From assembly GCA_910579275.1 (NCBI GenBank), contig CAJTTO010000084.1:1-5289 (forward strand): DNA of 5,289 nucleotides, written 5' to 3'. The translations under genes were made by a program, and so were the position numbers. The notes beneath the pieces were generated by a model that saw only the letters and a list, made by a program, of their open reading frames with translations, did no database searches and was not told the DNA's origin. This document shows positions 1-5,249 of this stretch, one piece after another (within the stretch, counting starts at the first letter, position 1; each line of letters opens with the position of its first letter). This DNA is from an uncultured Lachnospiraceae bacterium. GTDB taxonomy: Bacteria > Bacillota > Clostridia > Lachnospirales > Lachnospiraceae.

Positions 1-1
1 A

Positions 2-733
2 GGACGGTCAGAGACCGTCGCCTATAGCATACCTAATTTTAAAATCGTTACAGTTCAAAAGAAACCGGAACCGAATCTTTTATTGGAATATAGACACCAG
101 ATCAATGCCAGTTTTGATGACATGGATGCAGATGTAAAAATACAGCTCAGGGAATCATTATTAAATGAGCAGGGACATCTTTGTGCATACTGCATGCGGC
201 GGATTACTGATGCAACAGACACCAAAATAGAACATTTTGAAGCCAGGACGCCGGAAAATGAGCTGCAGTATCATAATCTTCTCGCAGTCTGCCGGGGTGG
301 TGACGGAGGTCCTGTAAGGGCAATGTCCTGCGACACAAAGAAGGGTAACAGGCCAATTTTTATCAATCCGCTCAACAAATCAGATATGGAGCGGATCTAT
401 TATAGTAATAGTGGGGAAATACACTCATCTGATACAGCCAGTCATAAATTTGAATATCAGGACAGTATTGGCAGATTCCATTCAGGATATACAAGTCCCG
501 AACAGGATATTCAGGAATGCCTGAATTTAAACTATGAAAATGGTGCACCACTACTGGGCAGGAAAACAGCCCTGAGAGAATTTCAGAAACGTCTGCATCC
601 ATATAAAGACAGGAAAAGCAAACGGATTTTTTTAGAGAAGATGCAGCGGGTTTATTCAGAACAGAGCGAGTGTATGGAGCCATATGTTGGAATCATTCGC
701 TGGTATATCGAAAAGAAGCTGAGTCAGTTGTGA
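2..733 (+). CDS. HNH endonuclease, TIGR02646 / PtuB-like (5' end outside window)
   Basis: A predicted zinc-binding HNH nuclease of the TIGR02646 family, known as the nuclease partner of an ATPase in Septu (PtuAB) and some retron anti-phage systems, where it is thought to cut nucleic acid after phage sensing. Counting from the first in-frame start codon (TTG at 83), the sequence shows CAYC (C34, C37), IEHF (E50, H51), NLLAVC (N65, C70) and CDTKKGN (C83), which is a treble-clef arrangement of four cysteines around the HNH core. The family's N-terminal K-x-PEP motif (here QKKPEP, encoded at 56-73) lies upstream of that TTG. The TTG has no convincing ribosome binding site, and the frame is open from base 2 without ATG, GTG or TTG before 83. 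I therefore infer that translation starts left of the window, or that the gene is fused to its left neighbour. The core and C-terminal part look intact and of normal length. The family call is firm; a defence role is inferred because no ATPase or reverse transcriptase is visible. Confidence 0.82.
   Translation, partial: GRSETVAYSIPNFKIVTVQKKPEPNLLLEYRHQINASFDDMDADVKIQLRESLLNEQGHLCAYCMRRITDATDTKIEHFEARTPENELQYHNLLAVCRGGDGGPVRAMSCDTKKGNRPIFINPLNKSDMERIYYSNSGEIHSSDTASHKFEYQDSIGRFHSGYTSPEQDIQECLNLNYENGAPLLGRKTALREFQKRLHPYKDRKSKRIFLEKMQRVYSEQSECMEPYVGIIRWYIEKKLSQL
3..19. repeat. Perfect 7-bp hairpin inside the open frame
   Basis: GACGGTC (3-9) and GACCGTC (13-19) are perfect inverted repeats around an AGA loop. 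No T-run follows, so this is not an intrinsic terminator. It lies within the frame that runs into the HNH gene. It may be a translational or regulatory hairpin at the junction with the gene to the left, or chance. Confidence 0.4.
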
Positions 734-778
734 GCAGGGGAATGTTCATTTTGCCAGGAGAAGCTAAAAAAATAAGGA

Positions 779-807
779 TTGATTAAAGCAGCTTATTATG
801 CTACACT
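779..807 (+). promoter_or_regulatory. Candidate extended -10 promoter for the LPD1 gene
   Basis: TTGATT (779-784) is followed by a 17-base spacer and TACACT (802-807), preceded by TG plus one base (799-801), a Gram-positive extended -10 motif. Transcription would start near 814 and give a leader of roughly 147 bases before the ATG at 961. This is the best candidate between the HNH stop and the LPD1 gene, but it is a weak consensus match. Confidence 0.45.
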
Positions 808-832
808 TCCCTTGTATTTTTATTCATTTATG

Positions 833-852
833 TTTCCTGGTTTTCCGGGAGG
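833..852 (+). other. Leader hairpin upstream of the terminator
   Basis: TTTCCTGG (833-840) and CCGGGAGG (845-852) can pair as an 8-bp stem with three G-U wobbles around a TTTT loop. It falls between the candidate promoter and the terminator at 885-918, where an attenuator's upstream stem would be expected. Its role is inferred from position only. Confidence 0.35.
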
Positions 853-884
853 TTACAATTTCATATTGGTTATGGACATACCAT

Positions 885-918
885 GTGCTGGTGCGGGCAA
901 TGCACCGGCACTTTTTTT
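885..918 (+). terminator. Strong intrinsic terminator in the LPD1 leader
   Basis: GTGCTGGTGC (885-894) pairs with GCACCGGCAC (902-911) as a 10-bp GC-rich stem with one G-U wobble and a 7-base loop. Seven T residues follow directly (912-918). It stops transcription from the left and also stands between the only plausible local promoter and the LPD1 start, so it may act as an attenuator. No promoter is visible in the 42 bases between it and the ATG at 961. Confidence 0.85.
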
Positions 919-930
919 GTCCAGAAAATT

Positions 931-951
931 AAAGGAGGAAAAAATAGGAGG
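931..951 (+). promoter_or_regulatory. Tandem Shine-Dalgarno sequences deciding the start at 961
   Basis: Two ribosome binding sites stand in tandem: AAAGGAGG (931-938) and AGGAGG (946-951). The second is 9 bases from the ATG at 961, an ideal spacing. This fixes the start at 961 rather than at the earlier in-frame ATG at 883, which lies just before the terminator stem and has no such site. Confidence 0.85.
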
Positions 952-960
952 AATTTAAAA

Positions 961-1548
961 ATGTTAAAAGGAGCAGTAGTACCAAAGTACCAGATGTCCA
1001 TTTTCGATGCTGATTTTACAGGCGGTAACACAGACCGGGAATATAAACCCGACATCGTTCAGGAAATCCCAAAAAAGCCTGCGGCCAAAATAACCGATCC
1101 CTTCGGGGAGCATATCGGCGGTGCAAGGAAGGAACTCTGGCGCGGGAGGGGGCTCAGGCACGATGACATTGCCCTGATGAACAGCATGGAGCGTGACAAG
1201 TACATCAAAAAGGACAACATATGGAAAAAGCCTGACTACATGGACATGATAAGAAGGGGCAGGGCTGCCGAGGTTGTTTATGCCATTAAAAAGATCCGGG
1301 ATTCCATCATGCCGGCACTTACGCATTACAGTTCTGACAATACGGACGAACTCCGGCTTAAAAGGCAGGAGGCGTATATCACATTCTGCAGCGAAATACG
1401 GGATATGGCAATGGGGCTGACAACAGAAGAAGAACTTTATGGAATATGCCGGGATTTCCTGATAGATGGGGGATATGCAGTAAAAAAAAGGAAGCAGCGT
1501 AAGCCCGACGCCCAAAAGTGGTCTTTTCCTTACAAACAAGCTTTTTAA
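961..1548 (+). CDS. LPD1-type polyvalent protein, N-terminal part (frameshifted)
   Basis: A 195-residue reading frame, of which about the first 176 residues appear to be the genuine N-terminal region of a mobile-element protein of the LPD1 (large polyvalent protein-associated domain 1) group. The stretch with IGGARKELWRGRGL, then MERDKYIKKDNIWKKPDY and an IKKIRDS helix, resembles the region I know ahead of LPD1 in Firmicute plasmid and conjugative-element proteins. No enzyme motif is visible. After VKK at residues 174-176 the frame passes the A8 run at 1482-1489 and continues with an unconvincing lysine- and arginine-rich tail to TAA at 1548. The family-like sequence PTPKSGLFLTNKLFK instead appears in frame 2, which continues into the next reading frame. 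This is therefore half of a split gene of about 701 codons. Whether it is a mutation, an assembly error or slippage cannot be told from sequence. The start is fixed by a strong ribosome binding site. Confidence 0.75.
   Translation: MLKGAVVPKYQMSIFDADFTGGNTDREYKPDIVQEIPKKPAAKITDPFGEHIGGARKELWRGRGLRHDDIALMNSMERDKYIKKDNIWKKPDYMDMIRRGRAAEVVYAIKKIRDSIMPALTHYSSDNTDELRLKRQEAYITFCSEIRDMAMGLTTEEELYGICRDFLIDGGYAVKKRKQRKPDAQKWSFPYKQAF
1482..1489 (+). other. A8 homopolymer: frameshift site in the LPD1 gene
   Basis: Eight A residues (GT-A8-GG) mark where the coding frame must change from frame 1 to frame 2. Frame 2 is open from 1484 because the stop at 1481-1483 lies just before it. Removing one A would give a continuous reading VKKGSSVSPTPKSG and a single protein of about 701 residues. 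A -1 shift would not help, because frame 3 hits TAA at 1500-1502. Confidence 0.65.
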
Positions 1549-1552
1549 GTCC

Positions 1553-3067
1553 TTGAACATAACAAGGACGACAGTCCTCAGATACCGGTGTGATATAAAG
1601 AAAACTGGTTTCGGGGCTGAAAAAGATAAAAAGTGCAGGGACACTTCTAACAGGAAAAAGGCATTCATACCGGAAAAGCTTCAAAACATCAAAAGGAGCG
1701 GGCTTACCGATGTCAGGAACGGGCGTGACATGACAGGAAAGGATTTTATTGGCAGCTTCGGGATACGCGGCGGCGAGGTCGGCAACTGGCTTACCATAAA
1801 AGACGCACAGACAAGCCTGAACATGGCTTACGAGGCGTTCCATGATTTTGCGGACGTACTGGGTATACAGCCAGGGCAGGCGGCTTTTGGCGGAAGACTC
1901 TCGATCGCATTTGGTGCAAGGGGGCACGGGAAGGCAGCGGCACACTACGAACCGATGCAGGAAGTCATCAACCTCACAAAAATGAACGGTGCGGGCAGCC
2001 TCGGACATGAGCTTTTCCATGCGCTTGATGACATTCTTGGTAAAAAACTGGGACTGGGCGGAATGATGACAGAATATTCTAAAAAACCAGCCAGCGTGCC
2101 ATATTCCGTTCGGAAGCTGATGAAGACCATGTTCTACGGGGAGGAAACGAATCCCGGAAATGAGGAAACAAAGGAAGTACTTACGGATTACATGAACAAT
2201 TCGATGAAAATGGATGGCCAGTACAGCAGGGAGCCGTTCGGATACTGGTCGTCGCCGTGCGAGATGTTTGCACGTGCAGGCGCGTGTTATCTGAATGACA
2301 GGCTCAAAGAATGCGGGGGACACTCCGGTTACCTGTGCGGACATTCGGAATCCTGCGTATCCGTGCACAGCCTCCCGGACGGAAGAGAGGAAACCATAAA
2401 AGCCATACCTTCCGGTATGGAACGTACAGCCATTAACAATGCAATGGAGGACATGATTACAGACCTGCGTGAGCGGGGGCTGTTTATGACCGATGAGGAA
2501 CGGGCGGGTATTGTGCGCGATACCGCAAGGGCGCGCCTGGAAAACGGCTGTATGCTGGAAGTAAGCTGCAGCGGCAGTCCTGCCATTTCAGAAGGATGTG
2601 ATGCCTGTATGTCGTACCGTGTTTATGACAGCTGCGGAATGCTGACGGACGATGGCAGGATCGGTTACAATTCAGGAGAATTTCAGGGCAGTGACATGGC
2701 AGTAATGATTCCAAAAGCCATTGATTTCTGTTTCAACAGAAAAGACATGGGATATATGATTTTAAAAAGTGAGGAAAAAAGGAGCCTGTTTTATATGGTA
2801 ATGCATGGGGAAAGACGCTATTTTGAAAACACGAGCGGTCTCGATACGGAGACACTATGTAATGCATACATGGAATGCAGCCTGCCATTTGTGGAGATGG
2901 AACGGTATGGACGGGAAATCGAGATAGAGGAATATGCCGCCATTGAGCAGGGTATGACTTTCTCTTTTTCCCTCGAATTAAATTCAGATGAAGATGAGAC
3001 TGTTATTTTTGATGGGGCGAAATGCGTGAGGAGAAGCATGGGAGAATTGACTGATTACAAAAAATAA
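1553..3067 (+). CDS. LPD1-domain protein, C-terminal part with HELFH motif
   Basis: The C-terminal part of the split polyvalent protein. The nominal start is TTG at 1553, but family-like sequence begins upstream in the same frame, from about 1484, and no ribosome binding site is visible at 1553. It contains the LPD1 core: GEVGNW, FGGRLSIAFGARGHGKAAAHYEP, VINLTKMNGAGSLGHELFHALDD, then PCEMFARAGACYLNDRL and YLCGHSES. In the frame-corrected protein HELFH is at about residues 349-353, a zincin-like HExxH pattern; protease activity is unproven. LPD1 proteins occur in conjugative elements, plasmids and phages, where polyvalent proteins are proposed to act during invasion of or conflict with the host. 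After about residue 480 comes a further region that I do not recognise, with GCDACMSYRVYDSCG and an acidic C-terminus. The gene is closed by a hairpin terminator and stands alone. The LPD1 call is firm; the split is probably mutation or sequencing error, with transcriptional slippage as an alternative. Confidence 0.8.
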   Translation: MNITRTTVLRYRCDIKKTGFGAEKDKKCRDTSNRKKAFIPEKLQNIKRSGLTDVRNGRDMTGKDFIGSFGIRGGEVGNWLTIKDAQTSLNMAYEAFHDFADVLGIQPGQAAFGGRLSIAFGARGHGKAAAHYEPMQEVINLTKMNGAGSLGHELFHALDDILGKKLGLGGMMTEYSKKPASVPYSVRKLMKTMFYGEETNPGNEETKEVLTDYMNNSMKMDGQYSREPFGYWSSPCEMFARAGACYLNDRLKECGGHSGYLCGHSESCVSVHSLPDGREETIKAIPSGMERTAINNAMEDMITDLRERGLFMTDEERAGIVRDTARARLENGCMLEVSCSGSPAISEGCDACMSYRVYDSCGMLTDDGRIGYNSGEFQGSDMAVMIPKAIDFCFNRKDMGYMILKSEEKRSLFYMVMHGERRYFENTSGLDTETLCNAYMECSLPFVEMERYGREIEIEEYAAIEQGMTFSFSLELNSDEDETVIFDGAKCVRRSMGELTDYKK

Positions 3068-3095
3068 GTTTTATTAAAGAGGAATTTTAATTCAT

Positions 3096-3137
3096 AAAAC
3101 AAAGACAGTCAGGTTTAAGTTATGGCTGTCTTGTTTT
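3096..3137 (+). terminator. Hairpin terminator after the LPD1 gene
   Basis: AAAACAAAGACAG (3096-3108) pairs with CTGTCTTGTTTT (3126-3137) with one bulged A. Two more pairs (3109-3110 with 3124-3125, one a wobble) extend the stem. The T-rich right arm is followed by AGTTTTC. It lies 28 bases after the LPD1 stop. The A-rich left arm means it could also work on the minus strand. Confidence 0.75.
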
Positions 3138-3170
3138 AGTTTTCGACTGGTTTCGGCAGGACAGAACAGA

Positions 3171-3211
3171 CCATATGTATGGAAGTAATGACTTTAACAA
3201 TTCATTACTTC
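3171..3211. repeat. Two overlapping inverted repeats before the ATPase relic
   Basis: CCATA (3171-3175) and TATGG (3178-3182) are inverted around TG. Overlapping by one base, GAAGTAATGA (3182-3191) and TCATTACTTC (3202-3211) are perfect 10-bp inverted repeats around a 10-base loop. No T-run follows, so a terminator is unlikely. This could be an operator, an mRNA leader structure of the dead ATPase gene, or the scar of a small mobile repeat. The rest of the gap 3068-3250 holds only the LPD1 terminator. Confidence 0.55.
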
Positions 3212-3250
3212 GGGAAAATGCATCAATTTATGATATTCCAAAGTAAGAAA

Positions 3251-3731
3251 ATGGAAACGATTAAACGCGATTTATACCTGAACCGATTGATTGAACACTG
3301 GGAAAACGGCCTGATTAAGGTTGTTACCGGTAATCGAAGAAGTAGTCTTTTCTTTTGTTCCGGTTATGTTATTAGTACCTGCTTAACTCCGGCGTAGAAG
3401 TGTCCAGGATCATCAGGATACCACTTGACAACGATGATTTTGAAGAACTTCGTGACAGCAGGAAACTTGGCAGATATATAAGCAGTGTGTGACAGATGAC
3501 GGTACATGGTTTGTTTTCCAGGATGAAGTCCAAATATGCAGGGAACTGTATTTGAAGGATATCGAGGAACGCCGCAGGCTGTGGGGCGATAATGTCTTGG
3601 ATATCCTTGTCAACATACTTGCGTCAGTAGTGGGATTCCTAACGAATCCGACAAAGCTGGCAAATACTTTCAGCAATAAAACGATCGGAGTATTTATTGG
3701 ATATCTGCTGGATGCCATTTTATTAATATAG
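3251..3731 (+). pseudogene. Decayed AAA_14/DUF4143-type ATPase
   Basis: Remains of a P-loop ATPase of the group with an AAA core plus DUF4143, usually roughly 400 residues or more; its role is poorly known. Pieces in three frames read as one family sequence. Frame 2 (from ATG 3251) gives METIKRDLYLNRLIE and GLIKVVTGNRR. Frame 1 gives SFLLFRLCY, a TAG stop (3373-3375), then YLLNSGVEVSRI and LDNDDFEELRDSRKLGRYIS. Frame 3 (from about 3489) gives TDDGTWFVFQDEVQ, with the Walker B-like DE, and jumps directly to RELYLKDIEERRRL and FLTNPTKLANTFSN from the DUF4143 half, ending at TAG 3729-3731. The Walker A motif (expected GIRRCGKS) is gone: after RR only five bases remain where nine are expected, so the catalytic lysine is lost and the frame shifts. 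Between DEVQIC and RELY I infer a large internal deletion, probably around 100 residues or more. It cannot make a working ATPase. Short frames at 3179-3397 and 3489-3731 are pieces of this relic, not separate genes. Confidence 0.8.
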
Positions 3732-3751
3732 CGAAAATATGTTCTCGCTAT
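3728..3751. terminator. Candidate hairpin terminator between convergent units
   Basis: ATAGCGA (3728-3734) and TCGCTAT (3745-3751) pair perfectly; two more A-T pairs lie inside after one mismatch, closing a TATG loop. It sits between the end of the ATPase relic and the stop of the minus-strand AraC gene at 3760, the right place to end either transcript. The flanks are AT-rich but lack a clean T-run, so it is a moderate candidate. Confidence 0.45.
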
Positions 3752-3759
3752 TTATGATA

Positions 3760-4947
3760 TTATGTGAGTGCCCTATATTCTGATGGTGTATTCCCTATTA
3801 CTTTTTTGAATACTTTCACAAAATAATTATTGTCCGTATAACCGACATAGCTGCTGATTTCCTGGACAGGCAGGTTTGTCTCCCTGAGCATCTCAGCGGC
3901 CTGGCGGCATCTTAAGTTCGCGATGTATTGGGTTATGGTTTGTCCTGTTTCGTGCTTAAAGATTTTGGCAAGGTGGGAGGACGAATAGTCCGATATCTGA
4001 CACAATATGTCCATATTAATATTCTGTGTATAATTCAGGGAAAGATATTCCACAACCTTAACAATTGCAGAAGAGTAACCACTGGTATTTACCAGATGGT
4101 CACGCACCGCGGTTGTCAGCTCAATAAGCATTTCGTAACAATATTGTCCCTGTTTCTCAATGTCGTCAGTACCAGAGAGGCGCTGGACAGATTTCTGGGT
4201 AATCTGGTCAATTGTTATGATGGAAAGTCCGCTCTGCTCCGCAGCTTTCCGCGCTAGTGCACGCAGAATGGAAATGGGACTTTGATAGACGGGGCTTCGG
4301 AACAAGTCGGCAAGGGAGGCAGATTCGTCCTGCATCTCGTCGTAAGCCTGAATAATATTTTCAACATCGCCCTTTTCAATCAGTTTTAACAGGCGGTTTT
4401 CGACATGGTAGCGCTGATAGACCGCACTGTAGTCAATGGAATCCTGCCGATATGTTTTCGGTTCTTTTGGTTCTTCCTGAAATCCCAATAACTTTCGATA
4501 TGTATACTCATGCAAAAGAGGATTAAAAGATACCATGCATGCGGTGACAGTGCGCTGAATCTGATAGGCGCCAAGCAGCGGCATGGCGGTATAGTATAAC
4601 CTGAGGGATGTGGCGTAGGATGCCGGCATTTTGTTTTCGATTAAAATATTTTGCATCTTTTCATCAGAATATTCTGTCCTGACATAAGGTCCGATTAGAA
4701 ATAAGTTCTTTTCAAACTGAAAGAAAAACAGGCATACATCAAGCTTGTCTACAATTTCATAAAAGGTCGTATCATTCATGGACCCCAGTAAATAGGAAAG
4801 TGAGTCGGCAGTAAACATCGGCTGCAGTGCTTTTTGAAAACAACAAGTCTCCTCAAGGGCAGCAAGTGACCGGATATCATTGTCATAGGTTCTCACATCT
4901 GTATTCAGGAGATTTTGTAAAAGTTTTCTAAATAATTTTATATCCAT
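3760..4947 (-). CDS. AraC-family transcriptional regulator
   Basis: An intact 395-residue DNA-binding regulator. The C-terminal AraC/XylS domain starts at about residue 292. Its first helix-turn-helix lies around 312-334 (MDILCQISDYSSSHLAKIFK) and the second around 361-392, with the family signature GYTDNNYFVKVFKKVIGNTP followed by SEYR. Residues 1 to about 150 form a separate N-terminal domain with an LFLIGPYVR segment that I cannot assign; by analogy it senses a ligand. Residues 173-290 are helical linker, beginning DYSAVYQRYHVENRLLKLIEKGD, as in other large Clostridia AraC proteins. No receiver domain or membrane segment is seen. The ATG at 4947 follows AAGGGGTGA (4951-4959 on the plus strand), a good ribosome binding site. 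The gene stands alone, converges on the ATPase relic and diverges from a promoter at its right, so its target is most likely the divergent gene and itself. The family is certain; the effector is unknown. Confidence 0.92.
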   Translation of the reverse strand: MDIKLFRKLLQNLLNTDVRTYDNDIRSLAALEETCCFQKALQPMFTADSLSYLLGSMNDTTFYEIVDKLDVCLFFFQFEKNLFLIGPYVRTEYSDEKMQNILIENKMPASYATSLRLYYTAMPLLGAYQIQRTVTACMVSFNPLLHEYTYRKLLGFQEEPKEPKTYRQDSIDYSAVYQRYHVENRLLKLIEKGDVENIIQAYDEMQDESASLADLFRSPVYQSPISILRALARKAAEQSGLSIITIDQITQKSVQRLSGTDDIEKQGQYCYEMLIELTTAVRDHLVNTSGYSSAIVKVVEYLSLNYTQNINMDILCQISDYSSSHLAKIFKHETGQTITQYIANLRCRQAAEMLRETNLPVQEISSYVGYTDNNYFVKVFKKVIGNTPSEYRALT

Positions 4948-4950
4948 ATT

Positions 4951-4959
4951 TCACCCCTT
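4951..4959 (-). promoter_or_regulatory. Ribosome binding site of the AraC gene
   Basis: On the minus strand this reads AAGGGGTGA, close to the AAGGAGGTGA consensus, with six bases between the G-run and the ATG at 4947. It supports the chosen start. Confidence 0.8.
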
Positions 4960-4979
4960 GAGATTTTTGCAAGTTATAA

Positions 4980-4990
4980 GGAACAGTTCC
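4980..4990. promoter_or_regulatory. Small palindrome in the AraC leader
   Basis: GGAAC and GTTCC are perfectly inverted around a single A. The site lies in the AraC 5' leader, downstream of its predicted promoter, where an autoregulatory operator could sit. It is short, and AraC proteins often bind direct rather than inverted repeats, so the role is speculative. Confidence 0.3.
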
Positions 4991-5033
4991 AGTAATAATT
5001 TCATTATAATTTTCTATTGATATATTCAATTTC

Positions 5034-5061
5034 AGTATAGCATACTCTTTATTTTTTTCAA
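5034..5061 (-). promoter_or_regulatory. Promoter of the AraC gene
   Basis: On the minus strand, TTGAAA (5056-5061) is followed by a 16-base spacer and TATACT (5034-5039), with the extended -10 TG just upstream (TGC before TATACT). Transcription would start near 5027 and give a leader of about 80 bases. A second -10-like TATAAT lies at 5003-5008, with TTGAAT only 15 bases upstream, a poorer fit. Confidence 0.7.
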
Positions 5062-5142
5062 CATTGCTTTATCAGAGAATTATGTGCAGCAAAAAGTATC
5101 AAACAGGACAAAATAATGCTATAAGTAATTAAATATTTCTAA

Positions 5143-5168
5143 CTTTTTTTTGATTTTTTTGTTATAAT
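5143..5168 (+). promoter_or_regulatory. Divergent extended -10 promoter with T-tracts
   Basis: TATAAT (5163-5168) is preceded by TG plus one base (5160-5162), an extended -10 element. There is no good -35; instead T8 (5144-5151) and T7 (5154-5160) tracts lie upstream, about one helical turn apart, which may bend the DNA. It points rightward, back to back with the AraC promoter about 100 bases away. The gene-free stretch 4948-5249 holds only these promoters, the AraC leader and the palindrome at 4980. Confidence 0.6.
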
Positions 5169-5249
5169 TCAGTTAGCAATCAGATTTTGTATATGTGAGT
5201 AAACAGAAAGGATTCAGGTACTAAACGGAAAAAGAAGTCCAGCTAAGAA

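Noticed and set aside
23..32. TATAGCATAC occurring here and at 5036-5045
   Set aside because: A shared 10-mer is expected by chance several times in a window of this size; the contexts are unrelated.
751..776. Promoter with TTGCCA at 751
   Set aside because: No acceptable -10 lies 16-18 bases downstream.
883..960. ATG at 883 as the start of the LPD1 gene
   Set aside because: It sits directly before the stem of a strong terminator with no ribosome binding site, while the in-frame ATG at 961 has AGGAGG nine bases upstream.
1482..1502. Programmed -1 ribosomal frameshift at the A8 run
   Set aside because: A -1 shift enters frame 3, which stops at TAA 1500-1502; only +1 or -2 joins the two halves.
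964..2368. Long minus-strand open frames at 964-1668 and 1379-2368
   Set aside because: They are antisense to the LPD1 gene, show no family motifs and no ribosome binding sites, and have cysteine/phenylalanine/histidine-rich shadow composition.
3179..3250. N-terminal extension of the ATPase relic from ATG 3179
   Set aside because: The first 24 codons run through the inverted repeats and do not resemble the family, whose N-terminus begins at the ATG at 3251.
3928..4257. Plus-strand frame of 109 codons
   Set aside because: It is antisense to the well-supported AraC DNA-binding domain and has no family similarity.
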